64,000 nt of DNA, taken from positions 372,001 through 436,000 of the forward strand of contig NZ_JAHXDN010000005.1 in NCBI RefSeq assembly GCF_019375555.1, written 5' to 3'. A model generated the notes under the pieces. The model was not told the origin of the DNA. It searched no databases and saw only the letters and a program-made list of their open reading frames with translations. The DNA comes from Roseobacter insulae (GTDB lineage: Bacteria; Pseudomonadota; Alphaproteobacteria; Rhodobacterales; Rhodobacteraceae). Positions 9,224 to 18,912 of the stretch are shown piece by piece. Made by a program: the position numbers and the translations under genes. Each line of letters opens with the position of its first letter. Within the stretch, counting starts at the first letter, position 1.

Positions 9224-9957
9224 ACATCGTTCACATCCTGCGCCATCCGCTGAAGAGCCATGGCCGGGAAGCGCTCTCCGCCGTTGCGCTGCGCACGGGC
9301 GAAGCGATGCCGTGGGACAGGGTGTGGGCAGTGGCGCATGACGCCTCCAAGGCGGATGGCAGTGCCTGGGCGCAATGCGCCAATTTCAGCCGGGGGTCAA
9401 AGGCACCGCAACTGCTCGCGATTTCCTCCACGCTGGATGAAGCCACCGAAACTCTGAGCCTGAAACACCCCGACCGGCCTGACCTGACCTTCCACCCCGA
9501 CACCGAAGGCGACAGGCTGATCGCCTGGGTGAGCCCGCTGGTGCCGCAGGACCGGGCGTTGCCGGATCGGATCCTCCGTCTGGACGGTCGCGGATTTACC
9601 GACAGCGACTTTCCGTCCATCACCCTGTGCAACCTCGCGTCTCACCGCGCGGTGGAACAGCATCTGGGCCGGGAACTGTCTATACACCGCTGGCGCGGAA
9701 ACCTCTGGTTCGACGGCAACCTGCCCTGGATCGAGTTCGACTGGATGGGGCGCGACATTCGGATCGGCGACAGCGTGCTGCGGGTCCGTGAACGCACCGA
9801 CCGCTGCCTCGCCACCACGGCCAACCCCGACACCGGCGAACGCGACGCGGACATTCTGGGCACGCTGAAACACTGGAATCATCAGGATTTCAGCGTCCGG
9901 GCAGAAGTGATCCAGGGCGGGTCAATCGCGCTTGGCGATCCGGTGACGGTCCTGTAA
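9220..9957 (+). CDS. MOSC domain protein
   Basis: 245 residues. Seen: an N-terminal MOSC_N-like beta barrel (HPLKSHGRE), then the MOSC core with HRWRGNLWFDG at 156-166 and the conserved Cys196 in DRCLATT, the residue that holds sulfur or a molybdenum-pterin ligand in this superfamily. Such proteins include mARC/YiiM-type molybdoenzymes and sulfurases; the reaction here is not known. The start overlaps yidC by 4 nt and the stop overlaps the engB start by 1 nt (TAATG), so all three are translationally coupled. Confidence 0.88.
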   Translation: MNIVHILRHPLKSHGREALSAVALRTGEAMPWDRVWAVAHDASKADGSAWAQCANFSRGSKAPQLLAISSTLDEATETLSLKHPDRPDLTFHPDTEGDRLIAWVSPLVPQDRALPDRILRLDGRGFTDSDFPSITLCNLASHRAVEQHLGRELSIHRWRGNLWFDGNLPWIEFDWMGRDIRIGDSVLRVRERTDRCLATTANPDTGERDADILGTLKHWNHQDFSVRAEVIQGGSIALGDPVTVL

Positions 9958-10607
9958 TGCAGCTTCCCTTCCCACTTGCCGAAGAGCCTGACCCGCAAAC
10001 ACTTGAGGCCGGACGCCTGCTGTTTGCGGGCCAGACAGAGTTCGTCAAGGGCGTCGTCGCGATGTCCGGGCTGCCCGCCCCAGACCGGCTGGAGGTGTGT
10101 TTTGCCGGCAGGTCGAATGTGGGCAAATCCTCCCTGATCAACGCGCTGACCGGGCGCAGGGGCTTGGCGCGCGCCTCAAACACACCGGGGCGCACCCAGG
10201 AAATCAACTTTTTCACCGCCGGAGACGCGCATTACCTGGTCGATCTGCCCGGCTATGGCTTCGCAAACGCACCGGTTCCGGTGGTCGAGAAATGGCAACG
10301 CCTGCTGAAGCAATACCTGTCAGGGCGTCAGACCCTGCGGCGCGCCTTTGTGCTGATCGATGCCCGCCATGGCGTCAAGAAGGTCGATGACGAAATCCTC
10401 AGCCTGCTAGACAGCGCCGCCGTGACGTTTCAGGTGGTTCTTACGAAGGCCGATAAGGTCAAGGACGCCGACCGCGCCAAAGTTCTGGAGCAGGTGCGAA
10501 AGGCCCTCTCGCAACACCCTGCCGCTTTCCCTGAAATCGTGGTGACCTCCAGCGAGAAGGGCTGGGGCATCCCGACGTTGCGTGCCATCATCGCAACACT
10601 GGAATAA
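9957..10607 (+). CDS. engB: Ribosome biogenesis GTP-binding protein EngB/YsxC
   Basis: 216 residues. Seen in order: the P-loop GRSNVGKSS at 51-59, switch Thr within SNTPGRTQ at 75-81, G3 DLPGYG at 96-101 and G4 TKADK at 163-167, the exact motif set of the TrmE-Era-like EngB family. It acts in assembly of the 50S ribosomal subunit. The family is about 200 residues, so the length fits. It follows the MOSC gene with a shared TAATG, and argB starts 59 nt downstream. Confidence 0.95.
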   Translation: MQLPFPLAEEPDPQTLEAGRLLFAGQTEFVKGVVAMSGLPAPDRLEVCFAGRSNVGKSSLINALTGRRGLARASNTPGRTQEINFFTAGDAHYLVDLPGYGFANAPVPVVEKWQRLLKQYLSGRQTLRRAFVLIDARHGVKKVDDEILSLLDSAAVTFQVVLTKADKVKDADRAKVLEQVRKALSQHPAAFPEIVVTSSEKGWGIPTLRAIIATLE

Positions 10608-10666
10608 CGGCACGTCTTGCACCAAAGTATCCGCGCGCTCATAACCACGGGAACGAACGCCCAAAA

Positions 10667-11530
10667 ATGAAGAAACAAGACATGAACCGTGACTGGATTG
10701 CGACCGCAAGTACTCTGAATAACGCCCTGCCCTACTTGCAGCGTTACGCTGATGCGACCGTGGTGATCAAACTGGGCGGTCATGCCATGGGCAGCGACGA
10801 GGCGATGGATGAATTTGCGCGCGACGTCGTGCTGATGCGGCAGGTCGGCGTCAATCCGGTGATCGTGCACGGCGGCGGCCCGATGATCAACGGGATGCTC
10901 GACAAGCTGCAGATCAAGTCCGAGTTCGTGAATGGCAAGCGCGTCACCGATGCTGCCACGATGGATGTTGTGGAAATGGTGCTGAGCGGACTCGTCAACA
11001 AGCGGATCGTTCAGGCGATCAATGGACAGGGCGGGCGGGCCGTCGGGTTGTCCGGTAAAGATGCCCGCCTGATCACCTGCACGCAGACAGACGCGGCTCT
11101 GGGTTTTGTCGGAACACCGGAAAAGGTCAATCCGCAACTCCTGCGCGATCTCACCGAAAAAGAATACATCCCCGTCATCGCCCCCTTGGGTTCGGGCAGC
11201 AATGGCGAGACATTCAACATCAACGGCGATACGGCGGCCGGCGCAGTGGCCGCAGCTTTGAAAGCCGACCGGCTTTTGCTGTTGACCGATGTTACGGGCG
11301 TCAAGAACGCTGCCGGCGATGTCGTGACCGAACTCAGCGCAACTCAAATCCGGGACATGACGGCGTCCGGCACAATTGCCGGCGGCATGATCCCCAAGAC
11401 AGAGACCGCGCTTGCCGCGATCGACGGCGGGGTGCGCGCGGCTGTCATTCTGGACGGGCGCGCCCCAAATGCCTGCCTGCTGGAACTTTTCACCGAACAC
11501 GGGGCGGGGTCGATCATTCGTGCAGATTGA
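10667..11530 (+). CDS. argB: Acetylglutamate kinase
   Basis: 287 residues, the normal length. It phosphorylates N-acetylglutamate in the second step of arginine synthesis in the cytoplasm. Seen: the amino-acid-kinase motif [10 protein letters not shown], the substrate loop [24 protein letters not shown], and the ATP-site stretch [16 protein letters not shown] second in-frame ATG lies five codons in (MNRDWIA); neither start has a strong ribosome site, so I keep the longer form, which looks like the version found in related roseobacters. It may be transcribed from the engB operon. Confidence 0.94.
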   Translation: MKKQDMNRDWIATASTLNNALPYLQRYADATVVIKLGGHAMGSDEAMDEFARDVVLMRQVGVNPVIVHGGGPMINGMLDKLQIKSEFVNGKRVTDAATMDVVEMVLSGLVNKRIVQAINGQGGRAVGLSGKDARLITCTQTDAALGFVGTPEKVNPQLLRDLTEKEYIPVIAPLGSGSNGETFNINGDTAAGAVAAALKADRLLLLTDVTGVKNAAGDVVTELSATQIRDMTASGTIAGGMIPKTETALAAIDGGVRAAVILDGRAPNACLLELFTEHGAGSIIRAD

Positions 11531-11587
11531 CGCAGATGTGTCACGCTGCCGCTTGGAGCGGTGGCCCGACTGCACTAAGTGTGAACC

Positions 11588-12382
11588 ATGGAAAACGAAG
11601 CCATCATACGCCTGACCGTGTTTCTGGGTCTTTTCGCCATTCTGGCAACTTTGGAGGCCCTTGCACCGCGCCGGGCTCGCAGCCAGCCAAGAAGCCGCCG
11701 CTGGCTGACCAATTGGGGCATAACGATCTTGAACGCGGTCACGCTGCGCGCCTTGGCTATCGCTATGCCCTTTCTCGCCGTGGGTGCCGCCATTGATGCG
11801 CAGGTGCAGGGATGGGGCCTGTTCAACGCGCTGAACGGCCCGGCATGGCTCGAAATCATGGTTGCCATGCTGATCCTCGATTTCGCGATCTGGCTACAGC
11901 ATCTGATCACCCACAAGGTACCGCTGCTCTGGCGCCTGCACCGCGTGCATCACGCGGACGTGGACATGGACGTAACCACGGCCATTCGGTTTCATCCGGT
12001 TGAAATCGCCTTGTCGATGCTTCTCAAAATTGGCCTTGTCTACCTGCTCGGGCCCGCGGCCATCGCCGTCATCCTGTTCGAAATCGTGTTGAATGGTACG
12101 GCGATGTTCAACCATGCCAATTTACGTTTGCCGCTATGGCTGGATGCCACGCTGCGGCGGATACTGGTGACCCCCGACATGCACCGCGTGCACCATTCGG
12201 TGCATCGTGAAGAACACGACAGCAATTACGGCTTTGCCCTGTCCATCTGGGACCAGATGTTCGGAACCTATATCGCCCAGCCCCGCGCCGGACATGACGA
12301 TATGCAGGTGGGTCTTGAGTGGCAGGATGACCGCCCAAGCCGCCTCGGCTGGTCGATTGCCCTGCCCTTCGCAAAAAAATGA
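11588..12382 (+). CDS. Sterol desaturase / fatty acid hydroxylase family membrane protein
   Basis: 264 residues with several hydrophobic helices. Seen: the three His boxes of the superfamily, HLITH at 105-109, HRVHH at 118-122 and, near the C-terminus, HRVHHSVH, which would bind a di-iron centre at the cytoplasmic membrane face. Members hydroxylate or desaturate fatty acids, sterols, carotenoids or ether lipids; the lipid used here cannot be told. It overlaps the next gene, a 4Fe-4S protein, by 4 nt, which suggests a possible electron-transfer partner (inference). Confidence 0.87.
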   Translation: MENEAIIRLTVFLGLFAILATLEALAPRRARSQPRSRRWLTNWGITILNAVTLRALAIAMPFLAVGAAIDAQVQGWGLFNALNGPAWLEIMVAMLILDFAIWLQHLITHKVPLLWRLHRVHHADVDMDVTTAIRFHPVEIALSMLLKIGLVYLLGPAAIAVILFEIVLNGTAMFNHANLRLPLWLDATLRRILVTPDMHRVHHSVHREEHDSNYGFALSIWDQMFGTYIAQPRAGHDDMQVGLEWQDDRPSRLGWSIALPFAKK

Positions 12383-13032
12383 TATTTTCGCTGATTGAGA
12401 AACTCGCCGCCCCATCGGGGCTTTTCGTGATGGGCGCTTTTCATCCCAGGCGCGTGTACCAGGCGGACGATGCCACCGGCACCCTGGTGCTGCTGGGCGC
12501 AGACAAGACCTGCTGGCCCAAATTCACGGCCTCGACCGAATATCGCGATGGCGCGCCGGATCCGCTGGACCGATGGTCCAAACGGATGATCGGATGGATT
12601 GCAAACGAGATCGGCGCAAAGGACGTCTACCCGTCCGATGGCCCGCCCTACGCTCCCTTCATCGGATGGGCACTCAACACCAACCGGTTTTTTAAAAGCC
12701 CCACCGGCATGATGGTGCATGATACCGCCGGATTGATGATCTCGATCCGCGGCGCGTTGCGGTTTGACGCTGAAATCGAGCTCCCCGCCGCGACCGCGGT
12801 AAGCCCCTGCCTGAGCTGTGCCGACCAACCCTGCGTCACCGCCTGTCCGGTGAATGCACTTTCGGCGGATCATGCCTATGATGTTCCCGCGTGCAAAGCC
12901 TACCTCGATACAGCCGCCGGTCAGGATTGCATGACCCGGGGCTGCAAGGTGCGGCGCGCGTGCCCCGTCTCGCAGGCATTCGACCGCGACCCGGCGCAGT
13001 CCGCCTTCCACATGGTCTCTTTCAAAGGATGA
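12379..13032 (+). CDS. 4Fe-4S ferredoxin-domain protein
   Basis: 217 residues. Seen: CLSCADQPCVTACPV, giving the spacing C-x2-C-x4-C-x3-CP with Cys134, 137, 142 and 146, followed by further Cys residues in QDCMTRGCKVRRACPV that could complete one or two clusters. The first roughly 125 residues carry no motif I recognise. No signal peptide or membrane helix is evident, so it is probably cytoplasmic. Translational coupling to the upstream di-iron membrane protein suggests a joint redox role, which is inference. Confidence 0.8.
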   Translation: MIFSLIEKLAAPSGLFVMGAFHPRRVYQADDATGTLVLLGADKTCWPKFTASTEYRDGAPDPLDRWSKRMIGWIANEIGAKDVYPSDGPPYAPFIGWALNTNRFFKSPTGMMVHDTAGLMISIRGALRFDAEIELPAATAVSPCLSCADQPCVTACPVNALSADHAYDVPACKAYLDTAAGQDCMTRGCKVRRACPVSQAFDRDPAQSAFHMVSFKG

Positions 13033-13036
13033 CAAC

Positions 13037-13531
13037 ATGCTCCGACTGATCCTCATGCGCCACGCGAAATCCGACTGGAGCCATCAGGGCCTCTCCGACC
13101 ACCAGCGCCCGCTCAACAAGCGTGGGACGGCCTCTGCCAGGGCTCTGGGCGGGTGGCTGCGTGCTGGTTCCTATCTGCCCGGGCAGGTCCTCAGTTCCTC
13201 TTCCGAGCGGACAGGGCAAACATGTACGGGACTGGACCTGCCGCAATCCGTTGCCATCACCTTCACGCGGGCGCTCTACCTCGCCGACGCCGAGAAGATG
13301 ATGGAGGTGTTGCGCGGCGCCACGGCGCCATGCGTTCTGATGCTGGGTCATAATCCCGGCATTGCGGATATGGCGCACCGGCTGGTGACAGCCCCGGTCG
13401 ATCACGAAAGGTTCATGGATTACCCTACCGGTGCCACGCTGGTTGTCGACTTCGATGCCGCGGGCTGGAACGACATCGGCTGGCACGAAGGCCAGCCGAT
13501 TGATTTCATTATCCCGCGCGACCTGTCGTAA
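13037..13531 (+). CDS. SixA-type histidine phosphatase
   Basis: 164 residues. Seen: the phosphoglycerate-mutase-like start LMRHAKSDW with the nucleophilic His9, an SSSERTGQT motif and a second His in MLGHNPGIAD. SixA proteins remove phosphate from phospho-histidine, for example on phosphotransfer proteins; in alphaproteobacteria the target is generally unknown. An AAAGGATG ribosome site precedes the ATG, 5 nt after the ferredoxin gene stop. It ends facing the aap operon with 21 nt between the two stops. Confidence 0.88.
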   Translation: MLRLILMRHAKSDWSHQGLSDHQRPLNKRGTASARALGGWLRAGSYLPGQVLSSSSERTGQTCTGLDLPQSVAITFTRALYLADAEKMMEVLRGATAPCVLMLGHNPGIADMAHRLVTAPVDHERFMDYPTGATLVVDFDAAGWNDIGWHEGQPIDFIIPRDLS

Positions 13532-13552
13532 GCCGGGCGCGTCCCTGCCGCG

Positions 13553-14323
13553 TCAGTGACCGAGGATCTGGCTCAGGAACAGCTGGGTACGCGGGCTCTG
13601 CGGATTGTTGAAGAACTCTTCGGGTTCGTTCTGCTCCACGATCTGACCAGCATCCATGAAGATCACGCGGTTCGCCACCTGGCGGGCAAAACCCATCTCG
13701 TGCGTCACGCACAGCATCGTCATACCTTCTTCGGCGAGCTCGATCATGGTGTCGAGCACCTCCTTGATCATCTCCGGGTCCAGCGCGGACGTCGGTTCGT
13801 CGAAAAGCATGATGCGCGGGCGCATGCACAAGCTGCGCGCAATCGCCACCCGCTGCTGCTGCCCCCCCGAGAGCTGCCCGGGATACTTCATCGCCTGATC
13901 GGGGATCTTCACCTTCTCAAGGAAATGCATCGCGGTTTCTTCGGCTTCCTTCTTGGGTGTCTTGCGTACCCAGATCGGCGCCAGTGTGCAGTTTTCCAGA
14001 ATCGTCAGATGCGGGAACAGGTTGAAGTGCTGAAAGCACATGCCGACCTCTGACCGGATCTTGTCGATGTTCTTGAGGTCCGATGACAGCAAGGTGCCGT
14101 CCACCTCGATCGTGCCCTGCTGGTGCTCTTCGAGCGCGTTGATGCAGCGGATCAGCGTGGACTTGCCGGAGCCGGAGGGCCCGCAGATCACGATCCGTTC
14201 GCCCCGGTTCACCGTCAGGTCAATGTCGCGCAGCACGTGGAACGTGCCGTACCACTTGTTCATCTTGTTGATGGTGATGGCGATCTCGTCCGAGACCTGC
14301 ATTTGAGTTGCGTGTTCAGCCAT
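13553..14323 (-). CDS. aapP: General L-amino acid ABC transporter ATP-binding protein
   Basis: 256 residues. Seen: Walker [11 protein letters not shown]-loop, the signature [15 protein letters not shown], Walker [15 protein letters not shown] and the switch His in [10 protein letters not shown]. It energises uptake of polar L-amino acids at the inner membrane. It is last in aapJQMP, 14 nt after aapM. The family match is end to end with the polar-amino-acid (GlnQ/AapP) class of ATPases. Confidence 0.94.
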   Translation of the reverse strand: MAEHATQMQVSDEIAITINKMNKWYGTFHVLRDIDLTVNRGERIVICGPSGSGKSTLIRCINALEEHQQGTIEVDGTLLSSDLKNIDKIRSEVGMCFQHFNLFPHLTILENCTLAPIWVRKTPKKEAEETAMHFLEKVKIPDQAMKYPGQLSGGQQQRVAIARSLCMRPRIMLFDEPTSALDPEMIKEVLDTMIELAEEGMTMLCVTHEMGFARQVANRVIFMDAGQIVEQNEPEEFFNNPQSPRTQLFLSQILGH

Positions 14324-14336
14324 TATTCAGGCCTCC

Positions 14337-15635
14337 TTATCGGTGGTCGGTCGCGAGGCGACGTTCCAGCCATTGTGAGTATTGCGAAATGCCGTAGCAG
14401 ACGATGAAAAAGAGGAGGGCCGCAAAGCCGAAAAGCTCCCAGTAAACGCCATTCCATTCGGTCGATGCAAGGATCGGCCCGCGGATCATGCCAACAAGGT
14501 CGAACATCGAAATGACCGAGACCAGCGTGGTATCCTTGAAAAGACCCACAGCCACGTTCACGATCCCCGGGATGGAGATCTTGAGCGCTTGTGGCAGGAT
14601 GATCAGCCGCATCGCCTGCGGGTAATCAAGGCCAAGGCTGTCCGCGGCTTCGTACTGCCCCTTCGGCAGGGCCGCGAGGCCGCCCCGGATCACCTCGGCG
14701 ATATAGGCGGCCGAGAACATGGTGATCATGATCACCACGCGCAGGAACAGGTCCACACCGGACCCGGGCGGGAAGAAATACGCCAGCATGACGTTCGCTA
14801 CGAAAAGCAGGGTAATTAGCGGCACACCCCGGATGAACTCGATGAAGATCACGCAGATCCACTTGATCAGCGGCATGCTGGACTGACGCCCCAGCGCCAG
14901 CGCAATGCCAATCGGTACGGACAGCGACACGCAGGTCACCCCCAGCATCATGTTGAGCATAAAGCCCCCCATGTACCGGCTGGGCACCGCCGGAAGCATG
15001 GCGTTGGCCGATGCATCGTCCGGGATCAGCCAGCCGCCGATGATCCAGATGACGAAGGCCGCCGCAATACCGCCGAAGAACCCGGCGGCAAAGCTGCCAG
15101 CAACCAGTCGCTGGTACACCATGAACCCGCCTGCAACGCCTACCAACGCAAGGATCGGCACGAAGATCGTGCCCCCCCAGAGCAGATAATAGGCGACAAA
15201 CGGGTAAATCGCCGTGAACGCCAGCAGCTTACGCGGCAGATCGAAAAACAGCACGGGTGCGGCGGCGATGAACAGCAGGATGAAGGCCAGTCCCGGGCGC
15301 CAGTACTGGTCATCGGGGTATTGGAAGCCAAAAAGCAGCTGGTTCCAGCGTTCGGACAGAACCGCAAAACAGGCCGCCGAAGCGCCGTCGAGGATATCGC
15401 GACAGGCCGCGAGGCTGGGAGCATTCCAGATACCGCCCAATATCCACGGCAGGGCCGACGACAGGATGGCATAGATAAAGTAGAGCGCCACCAGCGTCAG
15501 CAATCCGTTCAGCGGTGTCGCGAAAAGATTATCCTTCACCCATTTGGCCGGTCCCGCCGCATTGCTGGGCGGAGGGGCCATCGGGACGTCTTGTGTCCGC
15601 ACGAAGGCAACGGAGTGTGCATGAGTATCCGACAT
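14337..15635 (-). CDS. aapM: General L-amino acid ABC transporter permease AapM
   Basis: 432 residues, the large size characteristic of AapM/BztC rather than the roughly 220 residues of most amino-acid permeases. Seen: several N-terminal membrane helices, then the BPD_transp_1 core including the cytoplasmic coupling loop EVIRGGLAALPKGQYEAA. It pairs with AapQ to form the membrane channel. Its start follows the aapQ stop by 3 nt. Confidence 0.94.
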   Translation of the reverse strand: MSDTHAHSVAFVRTQDVPMAPPPSNAAGPAKWVKDNLFATPLNGLLTLVALYFIYAILSSALPWILGGIWNAPSLAACRDILDGASAACFAVLSERWNQLLFGFQYPDDQYWRPGLAFILLFIAAAPVLFFDLPRKLLAFTAIYPFVAYYLLWGGTIFVPILALVGVAGGFMVYQRLVAGSFAAGFFGGIAAAFVIWIIGGWLIPDDASANAMLPAVPSRYMGGFMLNMMLGVTCVSLSVPIGIALALGRQSSMPLIKWICVIFIEFIRGVPLITLLFVANVMLAYFFPPGSGVDLFLRVVIMITMFSAAYIAEVIRGGLAALPKGQYEAADSLGLDYPQAMRLIILPQALKISIPGIVNVAVGLFKDTTLVSVISMFDLVGMIRGPILASTEWNGVYWELFGFAALLFFIVCYGISQYSQWLERRLATDHR

Positions 15636-15638
15636 GGC

Positions 15639-16859
15639 TCAGCGCTCCTTCAGGGCTACGGATTTGTTGTAGACGTTCATCACCGCCGAGATCAGCAACG
15701 AGATCGTCAGGTAAAACAGCATCATCAGCACCACGCATTCGATGGCGCGTCCGGTCTGGTTCAGCGTGATGCCCCCCAGTGTCGCGGTGACATCGGCATA
15801 GCCCACCAGAATCGCGAGGGAAGAGTTCTTGGTGATGTTGAGATATTGCGAGATCAACGGCGGGATGATGACCCGCAGCGCCTGTGGCAGCACCACGAGG
15901 CTCATCACGCGACCGGACCGCAGGCCAAGCGCGGAGGCCGCCTCGGTCTGGCCCCGCGATACCGCCTGTATGCCGGCACGCACGTTTTCTGCGATGAAGG
16001 CACCGGTATAGATCGACAGGGCAAACCAGATCGCGATCAGGGGCGCACCGATCTGAATGCCGCCCTTGAGGTTGAATCGGTTGGCGAGCGGATCCGGCAG
16101 GTCAAGCCCGATGGGCTGGCCCATCAGAAAGAAGATGACGATCGTGGGCACGAAGAAAATCACCAGCGATGGCCATCCCATCGGCAGCAGCTTGCCTGTC
16201 TTGTAGAGCAGGTTGGTCGCGTAGCGCCGGTAGGCAACAGTTCCGATGATGGACAGGATGAAGACCGCCACCACGACCATTGACCCCTCGCCCCAGATCG
16301 GCGCGGGGGAATAAACGCCACGGTTGGTGAAGGCAAACATGCCAAACAACATCTCGCGGTCCGGGTTTTCGCCCAGAAACGGGCGCGCGCCCGGCATCGA
16401 AACAGTCATGATGCCGTAGATGATCAGGATCCAGATCAGGACCGGAATATTGCGGAAAATCTCAACGTAAAAGGCCATGATCTTGGACACGAGCCAGTTC
16501 TTCGACAGGCGCAGCACGCCGGCAAAGACACCGAAGACAGTCGCCATCACACAGGCCAGAAAGGCGACAAGCAGCGTGTTCAGAATACCGACGATGGCGG
16601 CGCGGGCGTTTGTCGATTGGCTGGTATATTCGATCAGACGCTGGTTGATGTCATATCCCGCTGGCGCGCCAAGAAACGAGAAGTCAATTCTCAGCCCCTG
16701 GGCCTGAAGATTTGCGGCGAGATTGCTGTAGAGATAACCAACCGAAAGCGACAGAAGAATAAATGCCATCACCTGAAAGGTCATCGACCTGTACCGCGTG
16801 TCATTGATTAACATAGACAGGCGGAAGGACTCCCGTGGCGGGTCCGTCAGTGTCGTCAT
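15639..16859 (-). CDS. aapQ: General L-amino acid ABC transporter permease AapQ
   Basis: 406 residues from the ATG at 16859. Seen: an N-terminal membrane helix, a long periplasmic insertion typical of AapQ, and the coupling loop ENVRAGIQAVSRGQTEAA. An in-frame GTG at 16901 would add 14 residues, but the sequence GGGGAAAA before the ATG and the fit to the family favour the shorter form. It forms the permease with AapM. A 129-nt gap with a strong hairpin separates it from aapJ. Confidence 0.93.
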   Translation of the reverse strand: MTTLTDPPRESFRLSMLINDTRYRSMTFQVMAFILLSLSVGYLYSNLAANLQAQGLRIDFSFLGAPAGYDINQRLIEYTSQSTNARAAIVGILNTLLVAFLACVMATVFGVFAGVLRLSKNWLVSKIMAFYVEIFRNIPVLIWILIIYGIMTVSMPGARPFLGENPDREMLFGMFAFTNRGVYSPAPIWGEGSMVVVAVFILSIIGTVAYRRYATNLLYKTGKLLPMGWPSLVIFFVPTIVIFFLMGQPIGLDLPDPLANRFNLKGGIQIGAPLIAIWFALSIYTGAFIAENVRAGIQAVSRGQTEAASALGLRSGRVMSLVVLPQALRVIIPPLISQYLNITKNSSLAILVGYADVTATLGGITLNQTGRAIECVVLMMLFYLTISLLISAVMNVYNKSVALKER

Positions 16860-16949
16860 TGAAATTTTCCCCGTGGTTCCGACCTTTGTTTTAACGGACA
16901 CTTATGCGCCTCGGTGGTCGGGTTATGGTTTTGTGGGTCGTTAAATGCG

Positions 16950-16975
16950 AAGGGCGCAGGATGTCCCGCGCCCTT
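16950..16975 (-). promoter_or_regulatory. Intercistronic hairpin between aapJ and aapQ
   Basis: A perfect 8-bp inverted repeat, AAGGGCGC and GCGCCCTT, with a 10-nt loop. There is no T-run after it on the transcribed strand, so it is more likely an RNA-stabilising or attenuating stem than a full terminator. It lies just after the gene for the binding protein, which is normally needed in excess. Confidence 0.65.
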
Positions 16976-16988
16976 GGCCGTTTGGTTC

Positions 16989-18005
16989 TTAGCGGAACGG
17001 AGGCGAGTAGATCAGACCACCGTTTGTCCACTGCGCGTTGAGGCCGCGCGCCAGACCGATCGGGGTTTCTTCGCCGATGTTCTTGGCAAAGATTTCACCG
17101 TAGTTGCCACCCGCTGCAATCGCACGCTTGGACCATTCAGCATCAAGACCGAGCATTTCGCCCAATGTGCCTTCGGTGCCCAGCAGACGCGCCACTTCGG
17201 GGTTGTTGGTGTTGGCGGCCATCTCGTTGATGTTGGTCGATGTCACGCCCAGCTCTTCAGCTGTGATCAGCGCGTTCAGCGTCCAGCGCACAACGTCACC
17301 CCATTCATCGTCGCCGTGGCGCACGAGCGGGCCCAGAGGCTCCTTGGAGATGATCTCAGGCAGCAGAACGTGGTCGCCCGGGTTCTCGAAGGTGGCACGT
17401 GTCGCGGCCAGACCAGAGGCGTCTGTCGTATACGTGTCGCAGGCACCCGCAAGATACTGCTGCTGGCCTTCCGCATTTGTCTCGATCGGCACAGGCTCGT
17501 AGCTGATGTTGTTCGCGCGGAAGAAATCCGCGAGGTTCAGCTCGGTTGTCGTCCCGGTCTGGATGCAGACGGTCGCCCCGTCAAGATCCTTTGCCGAAGA
17601 CACGCCCAGCGCTTTCGGCACCATGAAGCCCTGACCGTCATAGTAATTCACACCGACAAATGTGAACTTGAGGTCCACGTCACGGCTGAAGGTCCATGTG
17701 GTGTTACGTGCCAGCATGTCAATCTCGCCCGACGCCAGCGCCGTAAAGCGTGTCTTGCCGGTTGTTGGCACGAATTCAACAGCTGTCGGGTCATTCAGAA
17801 CGGCGGCGGCAACGGCACGACATACAGCGACGTCAAAGCCCTTCCATTCACCGTTCGCGTCGGGAGCCGCAAAGCCCACCAGACCGGTAGTGACGCCACA
17901 GTTGAGTTTGCCGCGTGCTTTGACGTCGTCCAACGTACCAGCAGCCGCAGCACCAGCCGAAAGGCCGGCGACGGTCAGCGCGCCAAGGATTACAGATTTT
18001 CTCAT
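16989..18005 (-). CDS. aapJ: General L-amino acid ABC transporter periplasmic binding protein
   Basis: 338 residues. Seen: a Sec signal peptide MRKSVILGALTVAGL with a likely cut after AAAA near 22, then a type-II solute-binding fold beginning TLDDVKARGKLNCGV and ending PPFR, typical of AapJ/BztA. It binds a range of L-amino acids in the periplasm and delivers them to AapQM. It is first in the operon, so the promoter should lie in 18006-18195. Confidence 0.95.
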   Translation of the reverse strand: MRKSVILGALTVAGLSAGAAAAGTLDDVKARGKLNCGVTTGLVGFAAPDANGEWKGFDVAVCRAVAAAVLNDPTAVEFVPTTGKTRFTALASGEIDMLARNTTWTFSRDVDLKFTFVGVNYYDGQGFMVPKALGVSSAKDLDGATVCIQTGTTTELNLADFFRANNISYEPVPIETNAEGQQQYLAGACDTYTTDASGLAATRATFENPGDHVLLPEIISKEPLGPLVRHGDDEWGDVVRWTLNALITAEELGVTSTNINEMAANTNNPEVARLLGTEGTLGEMLGLDAEWSKRAIAAGGNYGEIFAKNIGEETPIGLARGLNAQWTNGGLIYSPPFR

Positions 18006-18046
18006 TTTTACCTCTTCCTGATTTTCCGCCGATTTCGACGGGTCGA

Positions 18047-18065
18047 CCGGCCCTTTTTTGGCCGG
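18047..18065 (-). promoter_or_regulatory. Hairpin in the aapJ leader
   Basis: CCGGCC and GGCCGG flank a 7-nt loop containing six T (A on the transcribed strand), 42 nt before the aapJ start. It lies in the 190-nt gap between the ATP12 and aapJ genes and could affect leader structure. No clear promoter hexamers were found around it. Confidence 0.4.
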
Positions 18066-18195
18066 AGGCGATATTGGAAGTTATTGCCTTCCAAGTGGGC
18101 GTCATACTGCTCGGATTCAGGCGAAAACGTCAAGGGCAGGCACATGAAAATCGCGCGCTCACGAGCGCAAGTTGACGCGCAGGTTACTGTTACCG

Positions 18196-18912
18196 CTAAA
18201 ATTGAGGCTTGGAGAGGTCAAAAACCACTTTTGCGTGTTCAAAAGCGATTTGTTTGAGGGCGGCGGCGGCTTCGGCCTCGTCATCCTGCCCCCATTGCTC
18301 TGCCTGCCACAGTTCGTCGAGACGGGATATGTCCCAAATCGCACGCGATGTTTCCACATCTTGCGCAGCGGCAAAGCCAAGAATCAGCGATCCGGACAGG
18401 CTGACGAGGTCATGAAAGGCCGCAAGTTCGAAGTCTGAAAGCGCATGCACCCGATCCCGCAGGCGCGCCAGAGCCGCTCGATCCTGCGGCACATGCATCA
18501 CGCCCGAACGCGCCTGCAAGGACGCACCCAATGCCGTGCGGGCCCATGCCAGCATCGGATCCCACTGCGCCGCCTGACGCGCCACGAGTTCCCTGGGCTG
18601 TTCTGCGCGATAACACAGCAGGTCGCTGTCGCCGTAATCGGCAAGCATGTCGGCAACTTCCGCACGTTGCAGTGCCACCTTGTCGAGAGCCGCGTTCGCG
18701 GTGCGCGTGAAGGGCATCATGCGCGGGTCGATCTGGTCTTCCTGCGCCTCCCACTCCGCAGCGATGGCCTCGGCAAATCCCCGGCTGGGCACCACCAGCG
18801 CGCGTTTGCCCGGCGTTTTGACCGGGCGGGAATCCAGTGTGACGGTAAACCCCTGCTCCGCCGCGATCACCTCGCTGGCTTTCCAGAAGCGCTTGGCCTT
18901 CCATTCGCTCAT
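18196..18912 (-). CDS. ATP12 family F1-ATPase assembly chaperone
   Basis: 238 residues. Seen: the family opening KRFWKASEVI, the LDSRPVKTPGKRAL block, EWEAQ, and the core DLLCYRAEQPRELVARQ..WDP. ATP12 proteins bind F1 alpha subunits during ATP synthase assembly; they are shared by mitochondria and alphaproteobacteria. The start overlaps the HAD gene stop by 4 nt. It is the last gene of the six-gene minus-strand operon that begins with the HtrA-like protease. Confidence 0.92.
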   Translation of the reverse strand: MSEWKAKRFWKASEVIAAEQGFTVTLDSRPVKTPGKRALVVPSRGFAEAIAAEWEAQEDQIDPRMMPFTRTANAALDKVALQRAEVADMLADYGDSDLLCYRAEQPRELVARQAAQWDPMLAWARTALGASLQARSGVMHVPQDRAALARLRDRVHALSDFELAAFHDLVSLSGSLILGFAAAQDVETSRAIWDISRLDELWQAEQWGQDDEAEAAAALKQIAFEHAKVVFDLSKPQF

